From assembly GCA_013368325.1 (NCBI GenBank), contig JAACJK010000136.1, forward strand, positions 1-35,735: a stretch of DNA of 35,735 bases. Reading direction: 5' to 3'. The stretch is from Ephemerocybe angulata (taxonomy: Eukaryota > Basidiomycota > Agaricomycetes > Agaricales > Psathyrellaceae). The translations under genes and the position numbers were made by a program. The notes under the pieces are model-generated. The model had not been told where the DNA came from. It ran no database searches and was given only the letters and a program-made list of their open reading frames with translations. The stretch's first letter is position 1, and every line of letters starts with the position of its first letter. Positions 20,801 through 32,568 of the stretch are shown here, piece by piece.

Positions 20801-22579
20801 GCGAATTTCCTGATAGTGCATTCATCAGGCGATAGAGGGAAATATGAATTAGATTCATTAACCTACCTCGAAAGGACTCAAACTCCAGTTACTTCCCTCT
20901 CGGACTAATCCGAGGATGCAGGAGAAGTAGTCCGAGAAGACAACTATACGGAGGTTGATCAATTCAAGTGGCAGGACTATGAGAAGAGGGTCACTGACCA
21001 GATCCAAACCATCCGCAATTGACCAGTCGGGCAGTTTGGAAGATTTCCTCGTCCTGCGCGATCAACTTTGCCTTGGACGCGGGAACGTCAGGGGAGAGTG
21101 TCTTGGGGTCCACCCAGTTGCCCCTCTCATTGATCTCTAGTAACTTAGCAGCAATGTACTAAGATGTAAATTCCCGTCAGCAGTGGAACGAGTAGAATGT
21201 AGGCGACAACATACGTTGTGGTTCCGATTGAACAAGACGAGCAGCGTGCAGACTGCCGGAGGAAGCAACAGCAACCTGTCTTCCGAGAAGACATCGGGGT
21301 GCAGGGTACCATATCCGTCCCGGACTCGGATGCGGTTCTGATCCTCAACGCTGTTTCCATACAGAGGACCAAGATCGACATACGACGACGTCTCATTGAT
21401 ATTGGGGTCACGATGCGAGGTTCGGAAAACGCTGAAGATAAGAAAATGACTTTCAGAAGGTGGTCTTGGGTCACTTGTTCAACCAAACCCACCTATGGAT
21501 GACCAGCGCAGCGAATGCGAACATAAGAGAGGACAGCCCACCAGGATGTTCCTTAAACTGTAACGACCATACTTGGTTAGGAGGCAAAGATTAAATGAAC
21601 TTTGAATGCATACCCCTTCGCGTTTTAGAAGACTGGAGATCGACCCCATATGAGTACGCCTCCTGTCGGAAGTGAATAAGTCACTCACGTGTCGAAGATG
21701 AGACCAGGATCGGGCAGCTTGTTCTTGGGCAGTGCATGGGTTTGCTGAACGGAGCGGGAATAGGGTGTCCCAGCCTATTCAGGGAACGGTCAGCTGATGG
21801 ACTTTGAACGGTGAACTGTGCAGAAACGCAGCACCTTGCCCATCTCCGGTACGTCGATGTTGTTATATGACCCGTCAGCTGTCCTCCAAGCGTACTTGTT
21901 GCTGATACTGGTAGCAGCGGGATGCGTGAGGTCGTTATAAACTGAATAGACGAGTGAATGAGAAAACAAGGGAGAAGTCGAGAAGTCGAGAACTTACGAA
22001 GCTGGATGATCTTGTTCCTGATAGTTTGTGCCATAGGTCCATCTTCCATCCGAGCAACGAAGGTGAGAGCATGCTCCAACTTTGAGTACCTATAATGAGT
22101 ATTCAGGTAAGAAACAGGTTCTCCAAGACTTACAAGCAGCTTCCTATCATCAATCGAGCCTTTGTTTCTGACGAGATCGAGAACAGCAGACTGTAACTGG
22201 GATCAGCAAGAATCAAGTATGAAGTGGTTCTAGTTCCTTACAAGACCAGATGTGCTGAAGTCGAAAGTACCCCCTTTCTTCACCTAGATGGTAACATCGT
22301 CAATGATAATGCTCTGGAAGGGAAGCAACACAAAGCACCTTTGCTTGGAAATCATCGAAGGTCTTGATTGTCTCTGCGTCTGCCTTTGCATTCGAGTCTT
22401 GGACAGGAGTAGGTATTGTCCCGCTCTGCGAGGGCTCGGTAGGGTTAACAGGCGAGGTGGATGCTGACTGAGCCTGTGTTTCAATGCGTCAGTCAATAGT
22501 ACTGAATCTACAAGTAAAACGAGCGCACCGTCGAGCTCTTGCCACGAAACAACGTAGACATGCGCTTAATGGAAGACAT
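17801..22579 (-). CDS. Psi-producing oxygenase (fatty-acid dioxygenase / P450-like fusion, Ppo family)
   Basis: Ppo enzymes oxygenate linoleic/oleic acid to hydroperoxides in a haem peroxidase domain. They often then isomerise these in a C-terminal P450 domain to diols, which are oxylipin signals for sporulation. The start MSSIKRMSTLFRGKSST (22579) is followed by the peroxidase domain: ARMEDGPMAQTIRNKIIQL, FRTSHRDPNINETSSYVDLG, a RNHNYVAKYLLEINERGNW distal segment, the YRWH motif (20665-20676) with the catalytic Tyr and proximal His, and FLEWNSNPEIARAAELLYGD. The P450-like half has NAVDLYLDQAKDL and SFQKGDRLFLDIFAANQ. At the haem loop it reads GAFEYLGEPLTVEIM, with Tyr where the thiolate Cys is expected. 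It ends RAPGDSG, FQDASRP, EWPTSLTIM and TGA at 17801-17803. More than 15 short introns are present. Around 18730-18800 there is either a GC-AG intron or a frame break plus TAG. Confidence 0.92.
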
Positions 22580-23330
22580 GGGCTTGAGATGTGGGGTTTG
22601 AGGTGGCGATCCCAGCTCCCCGAGCCTCAATTTATAGGACGCATGGAGGGCCAAGATTGGGAGCCGAAATTAACTCCTGGTCAGATGCTTCCAGGGTGAC
22701 AGCAAGCATGGCCCACGGTTCTGACTTTCAAAACATTACACGCGCTGCGATTCGCTGAGAAGGCCTTGACGCAACCTTGACGTGAACCTAAGGCGAATAA
22801 GGCGCCTATATCCGTATCCGAGTCTCAGCAATGAACGAACATCGGAAGGTACGGCCAGGGAAGAGAACCTACCAGATAGCACCGAGCTTCACCCTCCGAT
22901 ATTCAATTCCACATCTTGTTGTGCCCCGGTCGAGTTTATAGTTCGAGTTGCATCTATCTAAGGTGACCATGTGCGATATCTGCCTGCCAAAGATTGAAAA
23001 GACTGAGCTCCGCGTCGGCCTTTTCGTTCAGCGGCATCCCGGGCACTCGGGATGACCTGATGGCAGTCGGTATGTACGTCCGTATCAGATCAATATACGT
23101 TAAAGGGGAATCAACAGCGAGGACGAGCTTCGATGGTGGCGGACATTCTCAAGGTCCATGAGTGAGGACAATGCATCGGCGGAATCTCCTCGAGGAGTTC
23201 TTGGGAACGTTGGGCCGGCTCCCTGGGCGGGCAAAGACAATACTGGGCATTGTGTAATTTCCTGCCATCATCATCGTAAATTGTTGTAGTGGAACCGAAG
23301 TTGGACATCAAGCAATGACAACACAAGGGA
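22580..23330. other. Intergenic: oxygenase promoter and SEC28 3' flank
   Basis: About 750 bases have no supported gene. The part next to 22579 must contain the oxygenase promoter; an A+T-rich AATTTATAGG at about 22629 is a possible TATA-like element. I see no repeat, RNA gene or coding homology in the rest. Confidence 0.5.
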
Positions 23331-24411
23331 TTATACCGAGATGGGAGGGGGCACGGGGAGCTTCCCAACAAGTTCGTCGAAGGACAGGGCTTTCTGGTTG
23401 ACGTCGACAACGAAGGGGTGCTCCGGGTACTGCGATGCCAATTGGCTAATCGCCACGTGTGAGCACTGATTTGGAATGGGGAGGCATGGTCAGCGCACCT
23501 CCAGTATTCCTCTGTCTCATTCTTCTTCAACCCTCCCAAACCCCCTGCAACGACGACCGCCGCGAGTGTCTCCGCATCAGTCTTGTTCTGCTGCAGGGAT
23601 TCTTCAAGGTCTGACTTCGCTTCCTGAATTTCATTTCGCAGAAGGCGGGTAACACCACGAGCGGTGAGGAGGTGAGGAGAAGACATCGATGGGTTCGCCA
23701 ATTGTTCAGTATAGAACGATTGTGAATTTGAGTACCCGTCTTTCCCAGTAACGAGACCAATGTTCGATTCAATCAGTTGAAGCAGAAGATCGTCCTCTGC
23801 CCAACGCTTAGAGCGGTCAAACTGCTTCTTGGCCAAGTCTGGCCGGTTGATAGAAAGGTAAAGTTGAACGATAACTGAAACACTAGGAAGATGTCAAGAA
23901 ATATATACGAGTGAACGAGCGGGTGCACATACGCTTCCAGATCTTCCGTCTCGGTTCCCAAAGTCTCCAAGGCCTCCTCAACTTCCCCTGCCCTTGCGAA
24001 TGCTGTTCCTGCTAGTACACGCACAAGTGCTTTCTCCCTATCCGTTCCTTCTGATTCATCCTCGATCTCGACGGAAAGGTCGCGAAGCTCTTCCAGGGCT
24101 GCATCTTTGCTCGCATCATCTGCTGCACCGACGTATCGCGCTAGGGACGCGACGGCCTTCAAGGCGATATTCTCAGATTCTTGGGGTATAAGCTTCAATG
24201 CGGACTGTGTGTCATTGAGCGCTATGTGGGATCGCGCTTTGTAGAGAAGCGCCGCAGTGTAGTCCGGAGAGTTCTCATCGGGGAGGGGTATATCGAGAAG
24301 CGCCTTGTAGGCTCCTGTGATTGTGTTCAGAGGATAATCCCTATGGATAGTGTATATAATATCACCTAGAATGAATTGCTGCTTCACGTAGTAGATTTCT
24401 GATGATTCCAT
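23331..24411 (-). CDS. SEC28: Coatomer epsilon subunit (epsilon-COP)
   Basis: Epsilon-COP is the TPR-like subunit that stabilises alpha-COP in the COPI coat on Golgi-to-ER vesicles. The start is MESSEIYYVKQQFILG (24411). An intron at 24315-24365 is 51 nt with no stop, so it reads through in frame; spliced, the protein continues GAYKALLDIPLPDENSPDY, LYKARSHIALNDTQSALKL and KAVASLARYVGAADD. After an intron near 23882-23934 come INRPDLAKKQFDRSKRWAED, ESNIGLVTGKDGYSNSQSFY, LLRNEIQEAKSDLEESLQQN and GLGGLKKNETEEYW. The last exon reads AISQLASQYPEHPFVVDVNQ and ends FDELVGKLPVPPPISV with TAA at 23331-23333. The junction before the last exon (short GTGCGC...CAG intron, about 32 nt) needs one extra base to keep frame. 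Length is close to the family norm of about 290 residues. Confidence 0.93.
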
Positions 24412-25373
24412 GACGGGCGGTTGTGGGCAAATTCAGAGTTGAAGCAAAGCTAGGCTCAATGCATGCGTTGCAACAGTCGTGGCGAAATGCTGATGGCTTG
24501 ATTGGTAATCCGGATCAAGAGATATGCCATCCCGCTCGTACCAATCGCAGTCAGCAGACGTGCAAAGTTAAAATGGGTTCTGCATATTATGCAAATACCT
24601 TGATCTCTCCAATTACTTGCTTGGTTCCTGATCGAAGTAGAGCCGAAGCCTTGGGTTGTAAAAACAATGTTACGAAAGGCTACGCATATCTTTTTTACTA
24701 GCTTGGTTGTAGCTTGGATAGTCCCCTTCTGAATGACATCCGGTATGGACAATCATGCGCTTTGGGAGTTGAACGCCCTGCTTTTTTCGCCTTCCATGGG
24801 ATTGTCTCCTTAAGCCATGGGGTCAGGACTCCAACTCACAGGTACTCTTCAAAGTGTGCGTTGGGCCAAGGTCTGCTAGCGAAACAGACCTTGACTCTTG
24901 AGTGAACATCTATCGTGATCGATGCGAACGTGAGCAACTCTGCCAAAGTATCCATGCTATTGGAGCTTAAACGCATGATTTGGGGAGTTTTCAGGTAAAA
25001 CTTTTTGGAAAGAGACTTGCTTGGGGTTCCTCAACCTTACTTATGTAAAGTGGCTGCCAGACAGTGCCAGTCGACATGGCGGAAGCCCGAAATGGAGGGC
25101 GACAAGCTGCATTATCACGGTAGTCCATGATCCATCCTTGTGGGACGCTTACTATGCGGAAGGTGAATGCGTCTTTCATCAAGCTCTTTACGGCTCTGAG
25201 TGTTATAGCGCCAAAACGGCACCAGAATACGAGAGAAATAGGCGCGCGCGGCGTAGGGGCTATCGGGCGCCGGCCGGCATCCAGTGCCGAGCGAAAGTGA
25301 TCGAGCTTCCTCTTGCGCACATCTTTTCCATCTTTTCATCTCTTCCCCGTTCTTGTACTTTTCTTTCTCACTA
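24412..25373. other. Intergenic between divergent SEC28 and Gag-like gene
   Basis: About 960 bases lack a supported gene; the open frames here have no recognisable or conserved-looking content. A 9-bp stem with a 9-nt loop (CAAGGTCTG/CAGACCTTG, 24867-24893) is the only structure noted. The last ~60 bases before 25374 are pyrimidine-rich (TTTTCCATCTTTTCATCTC), a common feature of fungal promoters just upstream of the start. Confidence 0.45.
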
Positions 25374-26612
25374 ATGTCTTCCTCTATAAGCAACATACAC
25401 GACCCACGGCTCCCCCAGTATCTACCTCCTGCCAGTCCATGGGCAGCCAACGCTCCAGAGCGAAGAAGGAAGACCCACACCACCTTTTCGATCATCCAGT
25501 TTTTCAAAAGTCTATCCTTGAAAGACAGACTAGAGAAGAACTGTGCCATCGAAAGGGAGAACGGAATCCGTATGCAGCGCAAATACGCGAAACTCTGCGC
25601 GGGACAGGAAGGCTTCGACGAAAACGACGACGCAGCCTCGATGATCACTATTGACGAGGAAGAGAAAGCCTTGCTCACGGAGCCGATGATGTATGACGCC
25701 TACAAGGACCTCATGCCCAAGTACCTCGTTCTGGAGCTCGTTCAAAGATTTACTGGCCGTCCGTTGAAGAGGAAGGCGGATGGCTTCGATTGTTCTCGTT
25801 CTGGATCGGAACCGCCGCTGAAATCCATGAAATACGAGCCGGACGTTCAAAGCCAAGCCATTGAACCCAAGTTCACCGCCGCATTGCTACTAGCAGAGTC
25901 CAGGCAACCACTCCCTATTACTTGGTACTCAAACAAGGCGCTGAATGTCATCCGAAACCATAAGGCATTGCGCGGAGACGCTGCTGCCGCCCTGGAGCAC
26001 TGGGATGTCAACGAAATCTTAGCCTCCAAGGATGATACCCTCGTAGATGCGGGGATGACATCCGAAACATGCGAGAACTTCGAGCAGTACACCGAATGCG
26101 CCGAGAACCACAATCAGGCCTACGCGTTGTTGGATTCTCCCGGCTCAACCACCTACAGTGACTGGGCAGTCGCACACCATGCCTTCTTCACGAGCCGGGG
26201 CGACAGCATCGAGATGTATGAATTCTGGAAGCAACAAGAGAAGCAGATCAGGGACGCTCGGGCTCGCACACCTTCCTTCGACCGCCCTGCGTATGAAGAA
26301 GGATATCGACAATGCCAACGAGACTATGACAAAGACATATGCATCCTCTGTGCCCATCGCGGACACTCGGTGGAAGAACATGACGTCTTCAAGCACCCGA
26401 AAACCCTGCCTGACGGAAAAGATTACTGGGCAAGGAAAAAATCGACGGGCTCTAGCAATCTGTTCGACCGATCCTTGAACAAGAACGTCTGCATGGCATT
26501 CAATCGCGCGGGCATACGGTGCGACCACGGAAATTGGAGGCTTCATTGCTGCTCTTTCTGCGGAAGTAGCGGACATCATGCCCTTTCTTGGACTTGCAGA
26601 TCTCGAATGTAG
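25374..26612 (+). CDS. Single-exon Gag-like protein with retroelement-type zinc module
   Basis: This intact 412-residue frame starts at ATG 25374 (MSSSISNIHDPRLPQYLPP), the first ATG of the frame after a pyrimidine-rich leader. The N-terminal half is basic then acidic, with no known domain (TFSIIQFFKSLSLKDRLEK, MMYDAYKDLMPKYLVLELVQ, a nuclear-signal-like RPLKRKADG). The middle has SDWAVAHHAFFTSRGDSIEM. The C-terminus has a knuckle variant CILCAHRGHSVEEHD (CCHH instead of CCHC, residues about 323-337). A second module from about residue 373 ends HCCSFCGSSGHHALSWTC. That last block matches the Gag of the element at 12-17.8 kb almost residue for residue (HACSFCGKSEHHALSWTC). No RT, RNase H or recombinase is nearby, and no stops or frame breaks occur. 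It is either a Gag remnant or a host gene derived from Gag; its function is unknown. Confidence 0.75.
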   Translation: MSSSISNIHDPRLPQYLPPASPWAANAPERRRKTHTTFSIIQFFKSLSLKDRLEKNCAIERENGIRMQRKYAKLCAGQEGFDENDDAASMITIDEEEKALLTEPMMYDAYKDLMPKYLVLELVQRFTGRPLKRKADGFDCSRSGSEPPLKSMKYEPDVQSQAIEPKFTAALLLAESRQPLPITWYSNKALNVIRNHKALRGDAAAALEHWDVNEILASKDDTLVDAGMTSETCENFEQYTECAENHNQAYALLDSPGSTTYSDWAVAHHAFFTSRGDSIEMYEFWKQQEKQIRDARARTPSFDRPAYEEGYRQCQRDYDKDICILCAHRGHSVEEHDVFKHPKTLPDGKDYWARKKSTGSSNLFDRSLNKNVCMAFNRAGIRCDHGNWRLHCCSFCGSSGHHALSWTCRSRM

Positions 26613-26851
26613 GGCACCAAATGTACTCAGACAGTACCACCATCCAACCCTACTCTCCTCCCCTCGTCGTATTGTCGCTTCCATCGTCGCTTTTGAAATA
26701 TGTTAATGAAATTGCTGTCCATGATCCACGTTTCTGTCCCGTTGGAAGGTATACATTAGCCAAAAAAGAGGTATAGATAGCATAGTCATCGCAGGTCGTC
26801 AAGTGTCATGACAATGGCATAGCGTAAAGTCGAATGGAGCGGTGAAACACA

Positions 26852-29488
26852 TTACTCATAAGGCATATTCGCTGTAGCTTCCTCCAACGCCTTCCAAATA
26901 TGCGACACATTCTCTGAATAGTGTCGCTCCTCCCGAGCAAAGTTTTGCACCGCTTGAGTCACAAGAGTATTTTCCCGATTGTGGAGGACAACTCGGAGTT
27001 CGTGCCATAAGCTAGAAGAGGACAATCAGTACTAAGAACCGAAGTGAATGCGAAGAAGCTTACCAGACACGGATAAAGACTCTTCTGCTCAATTGAGCAG
27101 CGACGGTCGCCTGGTCCCGCTCTATCAACCCGGTAAAGCGCTCCACCTCCTCGGCCCAACCGTCCTTCTGCGCCGCACGAATACCATCTAGTTTAACTGA
27201 GTTTGTCTCGATTCTCTTTTTCAACCGTTCAACCTGATCGATAGCAAGCCGATCATGACGAATGAAAAGGTCTCTCGTCGCAAGATATAGATCGCGTTGG
27301 CTCTACAAACTTCCTCATGAGATACATCGCGAAGGAGGAAGGAAAGTGACGTACCTTCAGAGATTCAAGCGTTGAATCCATTAAAGTTCGCGTCTGCACT
27401 CGGTTTAGCTGTATATCCGACCACAGGGCATGAACAGAGATGCAAACCCTATTTTCAGACAGCTCAGACTGTATCTGGACTTGCTGAGCAACACTCCCCA
27501 GGCCCACCCTAACCCATTCGACAGCTCACAATCGTCCCCCCTCCAGCACGGCTCCCCAACCTCAATTACCGCCCTCAGCGTGTTCGTGAGTCTCGCCATG
27601 TCGCCCTGGTTGCCCGACGTCGGAGGAGGAATCGACAAACCCAAATCGACCCGGACAGAGAGTTCGACATCATAGACGTTGGAGAGCCAGGAAGCGATGC
27701 GACGGGCAACGTAGGCGACAGGATGGGCAAGTTAAAGTGAGTCGGCAGAAACGACTTTCGCAAGGCTGGAGGTATCGTACCGCAGCGGCTTCCTGTCTCT
27801 TAATGATCCTCTCTGCGAGAATGCAGACTCTCTGCCAGTGGTCAATTAGGGGGTTAATCTTTCCCCGTATTGCCCTAGAAAGCTAATCAGGACCAAAGTC
27901 GTTGGGGGAAGTCATGGGGAAGGGCCTCACGCAATCTTCTGATCGAAATCGCTGGGTATTGACATTTCCTCGACCTTATCGACCCTCTTCGACACCGACT
28001 CCTCCTCGAGCGACACGGAGAGGCCTTTCTCCACGCTTCAAATGATGTTCTGTCAAGAACGCGGCCAATACACCATCGTCTTTAAGGATTGGATGGTTCC
28101 TGGAGAAGATTAAGTACGCGTCTCGACTTAGATGGATTAGAGTAACCCACACAACAAAGGCGAGAGCCTTGCCAGCCCTCTCCTGTACACACAACATTAG
28201 ATTTCTCTTTCAATGGTAAACAGTTCACTGGCAAACCTTCTTTGCTCCAAGAACTGCTCGTCGGCTGCAACCGCATTGTCAGATTCAATCCGGTAAAGGC
28301 TGCCATATAACTTGCCTCCTATACGCTTTGGTGGCAAAGCTGGGAACAGTCTAAAGGGGTATCGACGCATCAAGCAGTCCCACAGGAAAGTAAATTCCGA
28401 ATATCTTCGGACGACAGTATCTCCTCTCTAATTCGACACATTAGAGAAACATGAGGGAAGTTCAGGATTACGCGTACTCACCTCGGTCGATATCTCATAG
28501 ACCACATATCGGTTCAGAATGAACCCCTGCTGACCCAGCAATGTAACTTCACATTCTCCTGCCTCTTCCACCAGAAATCTGGCAGCCCAGTCCCTGCAAC
28601 AGTCGATACGGTGCTCGCTGTCGCGGCGGGGTTCAGCCCTGTATTGCTGCCGAAGGGCTGGCTAGGGGGCAAACTAGCGTAGCGGTTGACGCTCCAAGGA
28701 TCGTCTGAGTATCCAGGTGTCGGTCGGATGGTATTCTGTCGGTAAGGAGTGGGGGCTACAAACGTAGATGTTGTCGCTTGCAGCTTGTCCAGGTCGAGAA
28801 TAGGCTCTGGGAGGGTGTTCTGCGAGGAGAGAGCCGCGACTTGTTCAATGCTCACATCTAACATGGTGATGGCGTAAGCGGCGAGTCCAACCGTTGCGGG
28901 GAAACCGAAGCCGGAGAAGCGAGCGCACCTTGGCCATTCTGCGCTTGGGCTACCAACGCTAAAGCGACGAAGAACTCGAGTTTCGATACGCGTGGCTTCG
29001 AGCTGACCAAGTTGACAATCTGAAGGACACCGCAACAAGAACAAGGGTTAAGCGTTCCGTTAGCAGGGCGCCTATTCGAAGCCAAAACGAGACATACCTT
29101 ATCCACAGTGGCTGCTGGGAGCGTGGACGTCGCCAATACCCTCGACAGAGCATTCACTGAAACCTCTCCAACCCCGCAGTATCGACCGCGGCGAACGCTC
29201 GATGGTAAACCGCAGGCACGGTCGCGTCAGCTGTAGGACGCACGAATTGACTCAATTCACCAATGCCCAAGACGACATGAGAAGCAGAAGTACCTATCAC
29301 AGAATTGAAGACCGTATTATTCTGTGGCGCGGGCGTCGGCGACGGACTCGGCGCAGCGCTCCAGGGATCTTGCAGGCCATCGTCATACACCGAGCTCGCT
29401 GCGAGCGGGTTCTCGTCTACAAAGCTTCCCCAAAACCGTTCGTAGTTGCTCCAACATATCTCTGACCAGATCGAGGTGAATTGAACAT
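26852..29488 (-). CDS. MVP1: Sorting nexin Mvp1 (PX-BAR)
   Basis: Mvp1 is a PX-BAR sorting nexin that binds PtdIns3P on endosomes and sorts vacuolar cargo. The start MFNSPRSGQRYVGATTNGFG (29488) leads to DENPLAASSVYDDGLQDPWS, with one base missing near 29430 (GGGGAAGC, where GAAAGC is expected). An EH-like segment (ALSRVLATSTLPAATVDK, VSKLEFFVALALVAQAQNG) and a Pro-rich linker with YSDDPWSVNRYASLPPSQPF follow. The PX domain has VVRRYSEFTFLWDCLMRRYP, with the phosphoinositide-binding Arg (28393-28410), then FRLFPALPPKRIG, DEQFLEQRR and NHPILKDDGVLAAFLTEH. The BAR region has SVSKRVDKVEEMSIPSDFDQ, DRLAIDQVERLKKRIETNSV and ENVSHIWKALEEATANMPYE, with TAA at 26852-26854. Multiple short introns are present. 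It is tail-to-tail with the Gag-like gene. Confidence 0.92.
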
Positions 29489-29805
29489 CGTCGACGAGGT
29501 CGAAACGTCAGAGACGGGTGTGCGGGGTCGGGATGATGATGAACACGGTCAGGGTGCTGCCGCTAACGGCGCCTGCGTCACTGTTATGTGGCTGTGTCAC
29601 TGCCAGGCCACGGAAGCAGATCGGCAGCACAAATGGGAGAGGAGCCTGGTACAAATGGTAGGTGTATTGTCATAGGTGTGGGGACAAGATACAGTCGTTA
29701 CAGTAGTGCGGTACTATGTGCTAGTAAACAAAGGGGGGTATCTCTCTAAAGGCTCTCAAAATTCACACTATCTGTCCGAGTCGCACACCCTCAATCGACC
29801 AAGCA
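29489..29805. other. Intergenic between PMT4 and MVP1
   Basis: This 317-bp gap between two tandem minus-strand genes must hold the MVP1 promoter. No coding, repeat or RNA signal was seen. Confidence 0.5.
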
Positions 29806-32568
29806 TTACGAGTCATGAGTCTTTTTAGCGGCGAAGTGCAAGGTCCACGTAGACAGCAAGCGTTTGCTGTTGACCTGTTCACCAGTCAATCTAGAGGGAA
29901 TTGGCGTGTCAGAACTCGCAGTGGTCGTAATGAAAGAGCAAATGAGACGTACCCTGGTGTACGTAGGTCAAAGGAGCGATGTAGATAAACATCATGAACA
30001 AAACAAGACCATATCCCAGAACAGTAGCCAGGCCTTGAAGCCGGTATCAGCATACTGAGATGGACGGAGTCTTGTCTTTGACGTTGCGTATGAGATGGGG
30101 TAGTTGATGGTATCGCTGAGGATGAAGTTCAACACTGAACCAGCAATGAGAGCCGACGCTAAGTGTGAAGGCAGGTAGTGATGGATAAAGAGCTGTCGGT
30201 TCATCAAGAAGAAGGGTGCGTAGTGAACACCCCAAACGATGAGGAAGAAACCGGTGTTGTTCCACAAGCGGTTGCGAACAGCTGCGTTGATGTTAGGCTC
30301 TGCCCAGAACAAGGGAAAAAAGGAGCCACATACAGTCAGGAATGGGATCCATGGCCCTGCGCCTCGCCAGCAAGTCAGCAGCGATGATTCCAACGAAGAC
30401 AGACAACCCAACAACGCAAGTCCACCAGCCAATGATGTTGCCGACGAGGTAGATCTGCTTCTGGGTATCGTTGTCGGTCCAGAAGCTAATACCGCTGATC
30501 ATGAATGGCCAATTGAGAGGACCGCTGGCGTAAGGGTGCGACGCGGTCAGGCCAGCGTTGTGCTGGAACATGAGGAGCTGCAATTCGATATACTTCTTAA
30601 AGAAGTTCATCGACTTAGGAACCTTGACCGGGCGTTGGTCTTCATCACGGTCGGCGGGCTCGTCGTTATCTGTAATACTCGCGTTAGTTGAGGTCATTTA
30701 GAAAAGCTCAGGTCACTTACATTGATCCGCGATGATGTCCTCAACATACCAGATCGCCGAGCGCTCAGAAGGATTCTTGTTTCCGTTAATCTCTTGCTGC
30801 TTGAAAGCCCAGTCGGGAAGAGTCTTGGGGTGAGTCCACAGCGCGACCTTGGTCGGCACATGAATGAGCTTGAAGTAGCCCGATTTGCTCTTGAATGGCT
30901 CATTCTCGGGTGCGTCCCAGGCCAATTGAATCTTGAAAAGGGTATCATTGTGCCTGGTGTAGTCGTCGCGAGCCCAGGTGGTGAACTCCTGGTTCGTGGG
31001 CATCAAAGGCGAAGCAACGTCATGGGTTAAAAGGAGTGTATTGGTGGGCATGTGGAGAAGTTGGACGACATCATTATTGCGGACGATGCGACCACGGCCG
31101 GTTCAGGGAGCGACTTGGTGGGGATGATGCGCCAGTGGTTGTTGTATCGTTGTGGCCGTATCCGGTAACTTGTTGACCTTGACTGTGACTCGGCCATCCT
31201 CATACTGGAGTGGGTATCGGTCGGGGTGAGAGTGGAGGAAGACTTCGTATCCTTGTGGCGGAAGGTGAGGATATCGTAGTAGTAGATATCTAAGAGAAGT
31301 CTATTGAGTACGCATTCTTTTTGCCAGTGTGTCGAGAACGAACCATGACTCGACATGAGCAACTCGTTTCCAGCAGAGTCTCTGGAAGGCAGGGCTCATA
31401 AAGGTGTCTCCAGGTCCTGACTGGGTAAGAACACGGAAGTGGATCCAGAAGAAGCTCAGATACACAATGAATGGCCAGAGGATCAAACCACCGGCACGGG
31501 CCAGGAAGTGAGAGTAGAAGTAGTCCTGGGAGGTGTATAAGACGCGTGTTCAAAGAAAGGGCGGAATAACACCCACCATGGTATGGCCCTCCTTGCGAAC
31601 ATCCAAGATGTCCACAAGTCGAACAAGACTGCAACACCACGCAAAGACGGTGAGGATGCCATTGACCTTCGAGGCCCAAGTGCAGGCCATCCAGAAGCCC
31701 GTCATGAGGAGCCAGGTCCATTCCAATGTGAACTCCATGTATCGGTATTTGCGGAATTTGACGTAGGAATAGATGGTGACGACATGAAGAAGATCAAGGC
31801 AGCGTCAGCAAGATCAGACGGGACTGGGCGACGTGGGCGTTATCTGCAACACGTAGCATTAGTCTTCAGGTCTTCAATACAGGGCGCGACTACTCACCAA
31901 ACAAGATAAGGGACGCAGAGAAGCAGCATAACGTGGAGAACCCGCTCTCCTTCATAATCGCGTAAACAACGGGGACGGTCAAGCTTCCAAGGACGGCGGG
32001 GAGGGCGCGCATTCCGACGTAGGGTACATTGTTGGTGATGTAGCTGTCCCAATGTTCTCGAAGAGGAAGGACCCATCGAAGCCGACGAACCAGCCAGCCA
32101 GCCCGAAGAGCATCTTGCGAGTGGAGGGTGCACATCGAAGTAGTACTGGTGCGTGATGTAGTACGCCGCGAACTTGCCGAAGTGGACTTCGTCGAAACTA
32201 GGAGTGGCGGTTAGATTTGACCGTCTTCGCGTAGAGTCCGGTGTTGACGTGACACGTACACAACTTGGTCGGGGTGGCTAATCTTGTAGAACCTCAGAGC
32301 AAAGGCCAAGGCCGTCAGCGCAGAGACAACGATAATGCTGCCCTGAAGCCCTCGAAGAACTCTCGATGCCGCTCCGGCTTTTCTGCAACGAACAGTCAAT
32401 ACGCGGCGCCTATAAACCTCCACAAGACGCTTAACATGGCGGAGATACTCACCGGGCTCGTGTAGATGTCTGCGTGGTGCTCATCCTCCTGCACCTGGTC
32501 GTATTCATAATTCGAGGTAGACGCCTCAGGCTGAGGTTCCTCTGCCTCAACTTCCCCTTACTCGACAT
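29806..32568 (-). CDS. PMT4: Dolichyl-phosphate-mannose protein O-mannosyltransferase, Pmt4 type
   Basis: Pmt4 is an ER multi-spanning enzyme that transfers mannose from dolichyl-P-mannose to Ser/Thr of secretory proteins. The start is ATG 32568 (MSSKG, then [19 protein letters not shown]). The catalytic loop has [20 protein letters not shown] with the Asp-Glu pair (near 32190), then DVHPPLA. The MIR region (about 30715-31330) includes [38 protein letters not shown] and [15 protein letters not shown]-terminal TMs include [30 protein letters not shown] and [20 protein letters not shown]. The tail [20 protein letters not shown] ends at TAA 29806-29808. The HDVASP-PTN-E MIR motif and QQEINGNK are why I prefer Pmt4 to Pmt1 or Pmt2. 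Single-base losses in homopolymers break the frame near 32550, 32115, 32050 and 29945. It has many short introns and probably encodes one functional protein. Confidence 0.92.

Noticed and set aside
24456..24752. Minus-strand open frame between SEC28 and the Gag-like gene
   Set aside because: No domain, no splice pattern and no conserved-looking stretch; a chance frame.
25284..25373. Upstream extension of the Gag-like gene from a GTG at 25284
   Set aside because: Nuclear fungal genes rarely start at GTG, the added residues are Ser/Phe-rich promoter-like sequence, and a good ATG lies at 25374.
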